Under the pieces are notes generated by a model, which saw only the letters and a list, made by a program, of their open reading frames with translations, searched no databases and was not told the DNA's origin. A DNA stretch of 64,000 nt from Leisingera aquimarina DSM 24565 (GTDB lineage Bacteria > Pseudomonadota > Alphaproteobacteria > Rhodobacterales > Rhodobacteraceae): NCBI RefSeq assembly GCF_000473165.1, contig NZ_KI421504.1, positions 682,596 through 746,595 of the forward strand. The letters are read 5' to 3'. Of this stretch, positions 1 through 8,093 are shown piece by piece. Numbering within the stretch: position 1 is the stretch's first letter; each line of letters starts with the position of its first letter. Both the position numbers and the translations under genes were made by a program.

Positions 1-1288
1 GGCCAAAGGCGCCGTCTCCCTACTGCCTGAACCCTTCCGCGAAGGCGCCAAACGCGCCAAGGACATGCTCAAGGGCATGGCGGTGGGCGGCACCCTGTTC
101 GAAGCACTCGGCTTCTCCTATCTCGGCCCCATCGACGGCCACGACATGGACCAGCTGCTGCCGGTCCTGCGCACGGTCAAGGCGCGCGCCACCGGCCCAA
201 TCCTGATCCATGTGCTGACCAAGAAGGGCAAGGGCTACGGCCCCGCCGAGCGCGCCCGCGACAAGGGCCACGCCACCGCCAAGTTCGACATGGTGACCGG
301 CGAGCAGAAGAAGGCGCCCTCCAACGCGCCCTCCTATACCTCGGTTTTCGGCAATGAGCTGGTGAAGCTCGCCGCCAAGGACGACAAGATCTGCGCCGTT
401 ACCGCGGCGATGCCAGACGGCACCGGCCTCAACCTGATGGCCGAACGCTACCCCTCGCGCTGCTTCGACGTCGGCATTGCCGAGCAGCACGGCGTGACCT
501 TTGCGGCCGCGCTGGCAGCGGGCGGCATGAAACCCTTCTGCGCGATGTATTCCACCTTCCTGCAGCGCGGCTATGACCAGGTGGTGCATGACGTGGCCAT
601 CCAGCGGCTGCCGGTGCGCTTTGCCATCGATCGCGCAGGCCTGGTCGGCGCCGATGGTGCCACCCATGCCGGCAGTTTCGACATTGGCTATATGGCCAAC
701 CTGCCCGGCATAGTGGTCATGGCCGCCGCGGATGAGGCTGAACTGGTCCATATGGTCGCCACCGCCGCCGCTCATGACGATGGCCCCATCGCCTTCCGCT
801 ACCCGCGCGGCGAAGGTGAGGGCGTCGAGATGCCGGAAACCCCGGAAGTGCTGGAAATCGGCAAGGGCCGGATGATCCAGGACGGCAAACGCGTGGCGCT
901 GCTGTCCTTCGGCACCCGCCTGGGCGAGGTAAAAAAGGCCGCCGAGGCGCTTGCTGCCAAGGGCATCACGCCCACCATCGCCGACGCCCGCTTTGCCAAA
1001 CCGCTGGACCGGGACCTGATCCTGCAGCTGGCCGCGGACCACGAGGCGCTGATCACCATCGAAGAAGGCGCAGTGGGCGGTTTCGGCTCCCACGTCGCGC
1101 AGCTGCTTGCAGAAGCAGGCGTTTTCGACAGCGGCCTCAAGTTCCGCTCAATGGTGCTGCCCGATACTTTCATCGACCAGGCCAGCCCGGTGGACATGTA
1201 TGAGGTCGCGGCGATGAACGCGCCGCAGATCGAAGCCAAGGTGCTGGAAGTGCTGGGCGTCGCAACGATAGGCGAGAAGCGGGCTTAA
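1..1288 (+). CDS. dxs: 1-deoxy-D-xylulose-5-phosphate synthase, 3' part (5' end outside window)
   Basis: This is the C-terminal part of DXS, the thiamine-diphosphate enzyme that joins pyruvate and glyceraldehyde 3-phosphate in the first step of the MEP isoprenoid pathway. The reading frame is open from base 2, so the gene begins upstream of the window. About 428 residues are present, against roughly 640 in the full family, so about the N-terminal third is missing. Visible signatures are [14 protein letters not shown], the catalytic-glutamate region [17 protein letters not shown] of the transketolase pyrimidine-binding domain, and [19 protein letters not shown], followed by the C-terminal transketolase domain. 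No clear terminator follows. The identification is firm. Confidence 0.97.
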   Translation, partial: AKGAVSLLPEPFREGAKRAKDMLKGMAVGGTLFEALGFSYLGPIDGHDMDQLLPVLRTVKARATGPILIHVLTKKGKGYGPAERARDKGHATAKFDMVTGEQKKAPSNAPSYTSVFGNELVKLAAKDDKICAVTAAMPDGTGLNLMAERYPSRCFDVGIAEQHGVTFAAALAAGGMKPFCAMYSTFLQRGYDQVVHDVAIQRLPVRFAIDRAGLVGADGATHAGSFDIGYMANLPGIVVMAAADEAELVHMVATAAAHDDGPIAFRYPRGEGEGVEMPETPEVLEIGKGRMIQDGKRVALLSFGTRLGEVKKAAEALAAKGITPTIADARFAKPLDRDLILQLAADHEALITIEEGAVGGFGSHVAQLLAEAGVFDSGLKFRSMVLPDTFIDQASPVDMYEVAAMNAPQIEAKVLEVLGVATIGEKRA

Positions 1289-1331
1289 TCGCGGAACAAC
1301 AGGCCCGCGCCTGCCAGTTGTGTGCTGCGTG

Positions 1332-1652
1332 TTAAGGAAAACCAGTCACCTCACAGGCATATCTGTAAGCTCCAGATAGCTTTCTTTCATTCAGCTTGCG
1401 CACCAGTGCAGCGACCTCGTCGTCCCCGAGCAGGTGAACAGGCAGCTTGTAAGGGCAGACCACGGCAACGTTCAATAACATGGCCCGTTTGGCAAAAACC
1501 GCGGGGCCAAACACGATGTCCGCTTTGGCTGAAAACGATTGCTTTTCCCAAATCTGATCCAGAACCCCAGGAAACTGCTTACTAATCCGCGCATAAAGCC
1601 GCCCAAGCGTCCGGAAATTCGACAGAACAAAGACCAAATGCAGCCAGCCCAT
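1332..1652 (-). CDS. small hypothetical protein of unknown function
   Basis: A 106-residue open frame starts 3 bases after the stop of the reductase gene upstream on the same strand (stop at 1656-1658, ATG ending at 1652), so it reads like the second gene of a two-gene operon. I do not recognise the family. The N-terminus (MGWLHLVFVLSNF) is hydrophobic, the rest is basic and soluble-looking, and there is no catalytic motif that I can name. The stretch looks somewhat more AT-rich than its neighbours. The tight spacing favours a real gene, but a decayed or spurious frame is possible. An overlapping plus-strand frame (1322-1585) shows no family features. Confidence 0.45.
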   Translation of the reverse strand: MGWLHLVFVLSNFRTLGRLYARISKQFPGVLDQIWEKQSFSAKADIVFGPAVFAKRAMLLNVAVVCPYKLPVHLLGDDEVAALVRKLNERKLSGAYRYACEVTGFP

Positions 1653-1655
1653 GCC

Positions 1656-2525
1656 TTAAACCCCCGGCGGCTCTGCCGGCGGCACAAAGCTCTCCATGTC
1701 CTCGGCTTCCAGCACCGCGCGCAACCCCTCGCGGTAGGTTGGATAGAGCAGCTCAACCCTCAGCTCCTCCCTGATGCGGCGGTTGCGGACCCGCTTGTTC
1801 TCGCCGTAAAAACTGCGCGCCATCGGCGTCATGCCGGCCTCGTCAAAGGGCACCTCGGCAGGCATAGGCAGGCCAAGCAGTTCCGCTGCATGGCCCAGCA
1901 CATCCTGCGGCGGGGCCGGGTCGTCATCACAGACGTTGTAGATCGCACCCGGATTGGGCTGCGCGATGGAGGCCGCCAGCACCTGCGCGATATCCTCCAC
2001 ATGAATGCGTGAAAACACCTGTCCCGGCTTCACGATCCGCCGCGCCTTGCCCGCCATCAGCTTGGCAAAGGGACCGCGGCCGGGGCCGTAGATGCCGGCC
2101 AGCCGGAAAATGTGCAGCGGCAGACCCGGGATCGCCTGCCAGTGCGCTTCCGCCTTGGCCCGCCAGTCGCCGCGCTCGCTGGAAGGCGTCACGGGCGTGG
2201 CCTCATCCACCCAGGCGCCGCCGTGGTGGCCATAGACGGCGGTGGTTGAGAGATAGCCGGCCCAATCCAGTTCCCGGGCCGCGGCAAGTTGGTCACCCAT
2301 TGCTGCCAGCAACGGATCGCCGTCCGCATTGGGCCCGATCGAGCTCAGTACATGTGTCACCCCATCCAGCGACACCGCCTGCCCCGGCCAGGTGATCATC
2401 TCCACTCCTTCGGCTTCCACCACCTCGCGCGAGGTGCCGATGACCCGCCATCCCTGCGCCAGGAGGCGCGGTGCAAGCGCCCGGGCGGTATACCCAAATC
2501 CAAGACAAAGCAGTGTTTTATTCAT
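1656..2525 (-). CDS. NAD(P)-dependent epimerase/reductase, YeeZ-like SDR
   Basis: This 289-residue protein belongs to the extended short-chain dehydrogenase / nucleoside-diphosphate-sugar epimerase superfamily, of the YeeZ type. The N-terminal nucleotide-binding loop is LCLGFGYTARALAPRLL, followed by a Rossmann beta-strand ending in GTSR. A conserved STTAVYG segment holds the serine and tyrosine expected of the catalytic region, and RLAGIYGPGRG is the substrate-side motif. The substrate is unknown. An AGGAG sequence lies very close (2 bases) upstream of the ATG. The gene is divergent from the methyltransferase at 2600 and shares an operon with the small gene downstream of it. Confidence 0.85.
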   Translation of the reverse strand: MNKTLLCLGFGYTARALAPRLLAQGWRVIGTSREVVEAEGVEMITWPGQAVSLDGVTHVLSSIGPNADGDPLLAAMGDQLAAARELDWAGYLSTTAVYGHHGGAWVDEATPVTPSSERGDWRAKAEAHWQAIPGLPLHIFRLAGIYGPGRGPFAKLMAGKARRIVKPGQVFSRIHVEDIAQVLAASIAQPNPGAIYNVCDDDPAPPQDVLGHAAELLGLPMPAEVPFDEAGMTPMARSFYGENKRVRNRRIREELRVELLYPTYREGLRAVLEAEDMESFVPPAEPPGV

Positions 2526-2599
2526 GACTCCTAGATGCGTTGGCCGGGCCGGTGGCGCAAGGGTTGATTCGAATCCTCATCCGCCTTTTCATGCCCCGC

Positions 2600-3235
2600 A
2601 TGGAAAAGCAGAAACCGGGACTTTCGAACGCATACGCCCTGCAGACCCCTGCCGGTTCCAAACAGCTGTACGGGGACTGGGCCAGCACATATGATCAGGA
2701 TTTCGCTGCCGGGCAGGACTACCTGCTGCCAGGATTGACTGCCAAGGCTTTTGCCGCCGCCGGGGGAACAGGCCCGGTGCTGGATGCCGGCGCAGGCACC
2801 GGCCTCTGCGGCCAGGCGCTGCAAACACTCGGGATTGAGCCTGTTGACGCCACCGACATCAGCGCCGCCATGCTGGCCGAGGCCCTCCGCAAGGATGCCT
2901 ACCGCGACGTGATCGAGGCCGATCTTCTGGAAGGCATCCCGGTGCCGCGCGGCTTCTACCGCGGTGTGGTGTCTTCCGGGACTTTCACCCACGGGCACCT
3001 CGGCCCCGAAGTGCTGCCCGCCCTGCTGCGAGTGGCCGCACCCGGTGCTTGGTTTGCTCTGTCGGTGAATGCAAAGTTCTATGAAAAGGCTGGGTTTGCA
3101 AACGCCTTTGACCGGCTGCTCCAGGGGCAATGGATCAAGAGCCTCACCTTGCCGGAATTGCGTATCTATGGCCCCGGCGCCACCGGCACGCACAGGAACG
3201 ACACCGCCCTGATCGCCTTGTTTCAGAAGATGTAA
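2600..3235 (+). CDS. class I SAM-dependent methyltransferase (WBSCR27/METTL27-like)
   Basis: A cytosolic methyltransferase of about 211 residues with a Rossmann fold. The signature near the N-terminus, QLYGDWASTYDQDF, is typical of the WBSCR27-like group. Motif I is VLDAGAGTGLCGQAL (SAM binding), and DATDISAAMLAEA follows as the acidic motif contacting the ribose. The substrate is unknown. The frame stays open upstream to a TTG at 2540, but the family usually begins just before the AYALQTP segment, so I chose the ATG at 2600. ATG 2591 is an alternative. Neither has a convincing Shine-Dalgarno. The gene is convergent with caiD. Confidence 0.82.
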   Translation: MEKQKPGLSNAYALQTPAGSKQLYGDWASTYDQDFAAGQDYLLPGLTAKAFAAAGGTGPVLDAGAGTGLCGQALQTLGIEPVDATDISAAMLAEALRKDAYRDVIEADLLEGIPVPRGFYRGVVSSGTFTHGHLGPEVLPALLRVAAPGAWFALSVNAKFYEKAGFANAFDRLLQGQWIKSLTLPELRIYGPGATGTHRNDTALIALFQKM

Positions 3236-3340
3236 GCCCCTCTGTTCTTTCCGGATCAAGGACGACCGCAGGCCGCCATGCGCCAGCATGGGCACAGCTC
3301 CTTGAGGCGGAATGAACAGGAAACGCACTCGAACTGGCTG

Positions 3341-3365
3341 CTTGAGGAGCAGACTGCTCCTCAAG
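3341..3365. other. perfect 10-bp hairpin between convergent genes
   Basis: CTTGAGGAGC at 3341-3350 is the exact reverse complement of 3356-3365, with a five-base AGACT loop. It sits in the 216-base gap between the methyltransferase and caiD, which converge. No T-run follows on either strand, so it is a weak candidate for an intrinsic terminator but could act with Rho or protect a 3' end. Nothing else stands out in this gap. Confidence 0.5.
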
Positions 3366-3451
3366 AACTTCTCAGTGAAAAGAAAGCGCCGGGCCGGGCC
3401 CAACTGTGCAGGGACTTCTTCAGATGTTCCTAAGTAGGCGGGAGTTCTGCG

Positions 3452-4237
3452 TCAGCGCCCCTTCCAGACCGGGTCGCGTTTTTCGGCAAAGGCACGGGCA
3501 CCTTCCAGATTGTCCTCGGAACCATAAAGCACATCCACCGTCTGCAGCTGGCGCTGCGTGATGCGGTTCATGGCATCCTGAAACTTTGAGTCCTCAGCGT
3601 CGCGCACGATCTCCTTAATCGCCGCATAAACCAGCGGCGGGCCGGACGCGAGCAAGCGCGCCAGCTCCCAGGCGCGGTCCATCAGTTGGTCCGCCGCAAC
3701 GATCTCGTTCACGAGCCCCCAGCGGTTGGCCTCTTCAGCATCGAACCAGCGGCCGGTCAGCAGCAGTTCCATGGCAATGTGGTAGGGGATCCGTTTGGGC
3801 AGCTTCACACTTGCCGCGTCGGCCACCGTGCCAGAACGGATTTCCGGCAACGCAAATGTGGCGTGTTCGGCGGCGATGATCATGTCCGCTGACAGAGCCA
3901 GCTCCAGCCCGCCGCCGCAGGCAATGCCGTTCACAGCGGCAATCACCGGCTTGTTCAAGTCTCGCAGTTCCTGCAGCCCGCCAAAGCCGCCAACGCCGTA
4001 ATCGCCGTCCACCGCATCGCCGTCAGCCGCCGCCTTCAGGTCCCAGCCCGGGCAAAAGAACTTCTCGCCGCCACCGGTCAAGATTGCCACCCGCAACTCC
4101 GGATCATCGCGGAAGTCCCGGAACACGTCCCCCATCACCCGGCTGGTCTTAAGGTCGATGGCATTGGCCTTGGGCCGGTCCAGCGCCACTTCTAGAATGG
4201 CGCCTTCACGGCGGGTTTTCACGGGGCTGTCGCTCAT
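3452..4237 (-). CDS. caiD: carnitinyl-CoA dehydratase-type enoyl-CoA hydratase
   Basis: This crotonase-fold enzyme of 261 residues closely follows CaiD, which interconverts crotonobetainyl-CoA and L-carnitinyl-CoA. The segment VALDRPKANAIDLKTS near the N-terminus, GWDLKAAADGDAVDGDYG in the middle and the C-terminus AFAEKRDPVWKGR are CaiD hallmarks. Both glutamates matching the catalytic pair of E. coli CaiD are present, in GGGLELALSAD and LPEIRSG. The frame extends upstream, but the ATG at 4237 has an ideal AGGAGG seven bases before it and starts MSDSPVKTRREG. It ends a minus-strand run with the acyl-CoA ligase (gap 50 bases). Substrate specificity beyond a CaiD-like acyl-CoA is inferred. Confidence 0.9.
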   Translation of the reverse strand: MSDSPVKTRREGAILEVALDRPKANAIDLKTSRVMGDVFRDFRDDPELRVAILTGGGEKFFCPGWDLKAAADGDAVDGDYGVGGFGGLQELRDLNKPVIAAVNGIACGGGLELALSADMIIAAEHATFALPEIRSGTVADAASVKLPKRIPYHIAMELLLTGRWFDAEEANRWGLVNEIVAADQLMDRAWELARLLASGPPLVYAAIKEIVRDAEDSKFQDAMNRITQRQLQTVDVLYGSEDNLEGARAFAEKRDPVWKGR

Positions 4238-4287
4238 GTCGTCTCCTCCTGGCATGCTCCATGCCATTGCTGTTTCAGGCCGAAGCC

Positions 4288-6318
4288 TCAATACTTCCTG
4301 CGCATCAGCGCATCCGCTGCCACCGCATCCGAGGGGGTGCAAAGCAACGGGTTAATCTCGATCTCTTCCAGCCCGAGCGCGTTTTCCATCACATAGGCTT
4401 CCACCGCCCGGATCGCGCGCAGGATCGCCTCACGGTCCGCTGCCGGGGCACCGCGGTAGCCGTCCAGCAGCTTCGCCATGCGCAGAGACTGAAGCGCAGC
4501 CTCGATCTCCGCATCCGAAGCGGGCAGCAGGAAGGAGGCGCTGTCCTCCATCAGCTCAGTCAGGGTACCGCCCGCTGCCAGCGTCATGACAAAGCCATGC
4601 GCCGGATCCTTGACCACGCCGATCAGCAGTTCAGCGACCGCGCCGGTGACCATTTCCTCGACCAGGAAACGCGAGGCCGGCATGCTGAAGGCGGCGTCGC
4701 TCACTTCCTGGCCGGAATTCAGGTTCAGCGCCACAGCGCCCGCTTCAGTCTTATGGGCTACACCTTCGCCCTTCAGCACAACGGGAAAGCCGACATCCAC
4801 GGCAACCGCGCGGGCATTTGTTGCTGAAGCCGCCCGTTTGGACCGCGGAACGCGCAGCCCGTAACTTGCCAGTTGCCACTTGGCCTCGGCCTCGGGCACC
4901 AGGTCCGGTTCAACAGCCGGTGTCGGCAGCAGCAGCGGTGCCGGCGCTTCCGGCAGCGGCATGCCGGCGGCCTCACAGGCGGCAATGGCCTCGCTGAGCC
5001 CCGCAAAAGGCACCACACCCGCTTCCATCAGCCGCGCCGCCACATCCTCCGGCAGCAGCTCTGGCAGGGTTGCTACCAGGCCGACATTGGCACCGGTGTT
5101 CTGATGCGCGCCAATCGCCGCCTGAATGGCGCATTCCCAGTCCGAGGCCTCGCAGCGGTCGCCGCGCGGGAAGTCAGCGATCAGCATGGTCATCGCCAGC
5201 TGCGGGTCCATCATCGCCGAAAACGCCTTGGTCATCGCCTCCGTGTCGCGCCAGATATAGGTGTGGTAGTCGAGCGGATTTGCCAGCGCCACCATCGGCC
5301 CAAGGGCCGCCCGCAGATCGGTTTTCTGCTGCGCGTTCAGCGGCGGAAATTCCACGTTGCGCCCATGGCCGGTATCCGCCGCCAGGCTTGCTTCCCCGCC
5401 GGAGCAGCTGATGGTTGCAATGCGGTTCGAAGGCAGCCGCCCCGCCGCATGCAACAACTTCAGCGTCTCCAAGAAGGACGGCAAGTCATCCAGACGCGGA
5501 ATGCCAAGGCGTGAGAGCAAAGCCCCGGCCCCCGCGTCACCACCCGCAAGCGAGGCGGTATGAGAAACAGTTGCGGCCTGGGCCTCGGCCGATCTGCCGA
5601 CTTTCAGCGCGATGACCGGCTTTCCCAGTTCGCGGGCACGGGCGGCCAGCGCCTCAAACGCGCGCAGATCGCCAAAGCCCTCGATATGCAGGCCCAGCGC
5701 GGTAACGCGCTCATCTTCCAGCAGCGCCTCGCCAATCGCGGCAATGCCGGACTGAGCCTGATTGCCAGCCGTAACCACATAGGCCACCGGCAGACCGCGC
5801 GTCTGCATGGTCAGGTTGATGGCGATGTTGGAGCTTTGAGTGACCAGCGCCACGCCCTTCTCTGCCCTTGCGCCGCCATGCTGGTCCGGCCACAGCAGGG
5901 CACCATCCAGATAGTTGATGAAGCCATAGCAGTTGGGCCCTAGGAACGGCATTTCGCCTGCCGCCTCCAGCAATTGTGCCTGCAGATCGGCGCCCTCGGC
6001 ATCTTCTGCGGCCGCTTCCAGGAAGCCGGAAGCAAAGCACACCGCTCCGCCGGTACCGCGCACCGACAGCGCCCACACCACCTCGATGGTGACAAAGCGG
6101 TTTACCCCGATGAAAGCCGCATCCGGTGCGTCCGGAAGGCTGTCCACGTCCTTGAAGGCAGGCAGCCCCGCAACTTCTTCCGCCTTGGGGTGAACGGGCC
6201 AGATGGTGCCCTCAAAGCCCATCTTCTGGCATTGCTCGATCACCAGGCGGCACCATGCGCCGCCGCCGATCACGGCAATGGTCTTAGGGCGGAAGAGGCG
6301 GGAAAGGTCGCGTGTCAT
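4288..6318 (-). CDS. acyl-CoA synthetase, ADP-forming (acetate-CoA ligase family)
   Basis: A 676-residue fused ADP-forming acyl-CoA synthetase. It runs from an N-terminal CoA-binding Rossmann domain (TIAVIGGGAW), through two succinyl-CoA-ligase-like domains, to a C-terminal ATP-grasp domain from about residue 460 (GFPVVLKGEGVAHKTEAGAV). The segment ATVSHTASLAGGDA holds the histidine expected to be phosphorylated during catalysis. The family makes acyl-CoA from acid, ATP and CoA, or runs the reverse reaction. Lying between acyl-CoA dehydrogenase and CaiD-like hydratase genes, it may activate gamma-butyrobetaine or carnitine, which is an inference. The ATG at 6318 follows a 225-base gap holding a large inverted repeat. 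Confidence 0.88.
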   Translation of the reverse strand: MTRDLSRLFRPKTIAVIGGGAWCRLVIEQCQKMGFEGTIWPVHPKAEEVAGLPAFKDVDSLPDAPDAAFIGVNRFVTIEVVWALSVRGTGGAVCFASGFLEAAAEDAEGADLQAQLLEAAGEMPFLGPNCYGFINYLDGALLWPDQHGGARAEKGVALVTQSSNIAINLTMQTRGLPVAYVVTAGNQAQSGIAAIGEALLEDERVTALGLHIEGFGDLRAFEALAARARELGKPVIALKVGRSAEAQAATVSHTASLAGGDAGAGALLSRLGIPRLDDLPSFLETLKLLHAAGRLPSNRIATISCSGGEASLAADTGHGRNVEFPPLNAQQKTDLRAALGPMVALANPLDYHTYIWRDTEAMTKAFSAMMDPQLAMTMLIADFPRGDRCEASDWECAIQAAIGAHQNTGANVGLVATLPELLPEDVAARLMEAGVVPFAGLSEAIAACEAAGMPLPEAPAPLLLPTPAVEPDLVPEAEAKWQLASYGLRVPRSKRAASATNARAVAVDVGFPVVLKGEGVAHKTEAGAVALNLNSGQEVSDAAFSMPASRFLVEEMVTGAVAELLIGVVKDPAHGFVMTLAAGGTLTELMEDSASFLLPASDAEIEAALQSLRMAKLLDGYRGAPAADREAILRAIRAVEAYVMENALGLEEIEINPLLCTPSDAVAADALMRRKY

Positions 6319-6350
6319 TCTTTAGCGGATCCGCTGTTTGAGAGTTCGGG

Positions 6351-6540
6351 ATGCCTCCGGCGGGGATATTTTCCGCAAGAAGAAGTAAGTTTTCATTAAC
6401 CAGAATCACACTCAATGGCTGTGCGGCACAGGCGGGGACGCCGATGGCCGTGCAAGGGGAAGAGAGCTTCTCTCTTTACCGGGGGCGGCTCTTGCTGGCC
6501 GCCCTTTTCCTCTTGCGGAAAATATCCCCGCCGGAGGCAT
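6351..6540. repeat. perfect 30-bp inverted repeat flanking 130 bp
   Basis: Bases 6351-6380 are the exact reverse complement of 6511-6540 (each arm contains TCCGGCGGGGATATTTTCCG on one strand). The whole unit, about 190 bases, occupies most of the gap between the SelW-like gene and the acyl-CoA synthetase. The right arm ends 3 bases from the SelW-like stop codon. Arms with a CCTCCGGCGGGGATATTT core resemble intergenic motifs seen repeatedly in roseobacter genomes, stated from general familiarity. It could be a small non-autonomous element, two opposed copies of a repeat, or an RNA structure. Confidence 0.85.
6483..6508 (+). terminator. terminator-like hairpin with T-run on the plus strand
   Basis: GGGCGGC at 6483-6489 pairs with GCCGCCC at 6498-6504, followed directly by TTTT. 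The orientation fits a plus-strand transcript, yet both flanking genes are on the minus strand, so it may belong to the repeat element rather than to a gene. Confidence 0.4.
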
Positions 6541-6543
6541 TCC

Positions 6544-6846
6544 TCACTCGCCTCCAGCACGGCGGTCGAGATGGCCCAGATCCAGCTCCGGGTCAATCCG
6601 GTCGCGCACGCGGGTTTTCAGTTCTTTCACATCCGGAAAGCCACTGTCCCGTTTACGTTCCCAGACCAGCTCCTGATCGACACGGATCTCAAAGATCCCG
6701 CCCAAATCTCCGGGAATCAGTGTCACCCCGCCCAAGGCGCCTTGGAAGGTCTGCAGCAGTTCCTGCGCCATCCAGCCCGCCCGCAGCAGCCAGTTGCAGC
6801 CGGTGCAATAGGTAATGGTCACAACAGGTTTCCCAGGTAGGGTCAT
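6544..6846 (-). CDS. SelT/SelW/SelH-family thioredoxin-like protein
   Basis: A 100-residue protein of the Rdx (selenoprotein W-like) family. The motif YCTGCNW near residue 13 carries a CxxC pair where vertebrate relatives have CxxU. The central GDLGGIFEIRVDQELVW and the basic region WERKRDSGFPDVKELK are typical of the family, which has a small thioredoxin-like fold of ill-defined function in bacteria. It starts 3 bases after the acyl-CoA dehydrogenase stop, so the two are co-transcribed. An electron-transfer or thiol-protective role for the neighbouring enzymes is only a guess. Confidence 0.88.
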   Translation of the reverse strand: MTLPGKPVVTITYCTGCNWLLRAGWMAQELLQTFQGALGGVTLIPGDLGGIFEIRVDQELVWERKRDSGFPDVKELKTRVRDRIDPELDLGHLDRRAGGE

Positions 6847-6849
6847 GGA

Positions 6850-8013
6850 TCAGCCTCCGACGGCGCGCAGCATCTCGCGGCTGATGATGTGCCGCTGGAT
6901 TTCACTGGTGCCCTCCCAGATACGCTCCACCCGCGCGTCGCGCCATATGCGTTCCAGAGGCAGCTCGTCCATCAGACCCATGCCGCCGTGAATCTGGATC
7001 GCTTCATCGGCGACGAAGGCCAGCATCTCAGTGGCTTTCAGCTTGGCCATCGACATGTCACTCTCGGTGACTGTGCCCTGATCGAACTTCCAGCCGGCTT
7101 CCCAGGTCAAGAGGTTCGCCGCCTTCAGCTCCAACGCCATATCGGCAAGCTTGAAGGAAATACCCTGGAACTTACCGATCTGCTGGCCGAACTGCTTGCG
7201 TTCCGCGGCGTATTCCACCGAATGCTGCAATGCGCGTTCCGCCCGGCCCAGGCAAGTGGCCGCCACCTGCAGGCGGGTGGCGCCCAGCCATGTGTTGGCA
7301 ACCTCGAACCCCTTGTCGACCTCGCCCAGGATGGCTGAGGACGGCAGGCGGCAGTCGTCGAACTCCAGCACCGCGTTGGTGTATCCCCGGTGGCTGACGT
7401 TGCCGTAGCCGTCGCGCACCTCAAATCCTGGCGTGCCCTTGTCGACAAAGAAGGCGGTGATCTTTTTCTTCGGCCCGCGCGGGGTATCCTCAACCCCGGT
7501 GGCCATGAAGCAGATGGCAAAATCAGCAATGTCGGCGTGGCTGATGAAATGCTTGGTGCCGTTCAGGATCCAGTCATCGCCGTCTTTGCGCGCGGTCGCC
7601 TTCATGCCGCGCAGATCAGAGCCTGCATCCGGCTCGGTCATCGCCAGGCAGTCCCATTTCTCGCCCTTCATGCAAGGCACCAGGTATTTCTCTTTCTGTT
7701 CCTCGGTGCCTGCCAGCAGGATGTTCGAAGGCCGCGCAACACCGGTCCAATGCAGTGCATAGTTGGCGCGGCCCAGCTCCTTTTCATACATCAGCCAGGT
7801 CAGCGTATCGAGGCCGGCGCCGCCCGCTTCCTCAGGCATGTTGGCCGCATAAAGCCCTGCCTCCATCGCCTTTTTCTGCACCTCACGGATCACATCCATG
7901 TCCAGGCGGCCGGTGCGCTCGATCTCCGCCTCATGCGGATACAGCTCCTTTTCCACAAAGGCGCGGGTGGTCTCCACGATCATCGACTGTTCTTCGGTCA
8001 TCCCGAACTGCAT
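6850..8013 (-). CDS. acyl-CoA dehydrogenase
   Basis: A 387-residue flavin-dependent acyl-CoA dehydrogenase, full length for the family. Signatures are CLAMTEPDAGSDLRGMKATA (middle-domain substrate and FAD contacts), ERKQFGQQIGKFQGISFKLA and the C-terminal RIWEGTSEIQRHIISREML, whose WEGTS glutamate corresponds to the catalytic base of short-chain members. It would oxidise an acyl-CoA to a trans-2-enoyl-CoA. Beside a CaiD-type hydratase, gamma-butyrobetainyl-CoA is an attractive substrate, by inference. A GAAGGAA Shine-Dalgarno precedes the ATG by seven bases. It heads the minus-strand operon and is divergent from the AraC-type regulator. Confidence 0.93.
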   Translation of the reverse strand: MQFGMTEEQSMIVETTRAFVEKELYPHEAEIERTGRLDMDVIREVQKKAMEAGLYAANMPEEAGGAGLDTLTWLMYEKELGRANYALHWTGVARPSNILLAGTEEQKEKYLVPCMKGEKWDCLAMTEPDAGSDLRGMKATARKDGDDWILNGTKHFISHADIADFAICFMATGVEDTPRGPKKKITAFFVDKGTPGFEVRDGYGNVSHRGYTNAVLEFDDCRLPSSAILGEVDKGFEVANTWLGATRLQVAATCLGRAERALQHSVEYAAERKQFGQQIGKFQGISFKLADMALELKAANLLTWEAGWKFDQGTVTESDMSMAKLKATEMLAFVADEAIQIHGGMGLMDELPLERIWRDARVERIWEGTSEIQRHIISREMLRAVGG

Positions 8014-8052
8014 GGCGGTGTTCCTTCGGCAAATCTGTTGCGGATCAGACTA

Positions 8053-8065
8053 GGCGCCTTGCGCC
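8053..8065. promoter_or_regulatory. palindrome in the divergent acd/regulator intergenic region
   Basis: GGCGC-CTT-GCGCC lies in the 80-base space between the divergent acyl-CoA dehydrogenase and GATase1/AraC regulator genes. A short perfect dyad here is a plausible operator, but it is GC-rich and could occur by chance. Confidence 0.3.
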
Positions 8066-8093
8066 GCCGCATCGTGCAGAGATAGAAGGAATC

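Noticed and set aside
20-1093. Minus-strand 357-codon open frame opposite dxs
   Set aside because: It is a shadow frame created by high GC; the plus strand encodes DXS with all family motifs.
2549-2590. tRNA-like string with GATTCGAATC before the methyltransferase
   Set aside because: The TTCGAAT looks like a T-loop, but the T-stem does not pair and no matching 5' acceptor arm or anticodon arm exists; the ten bases are just a palindrome.
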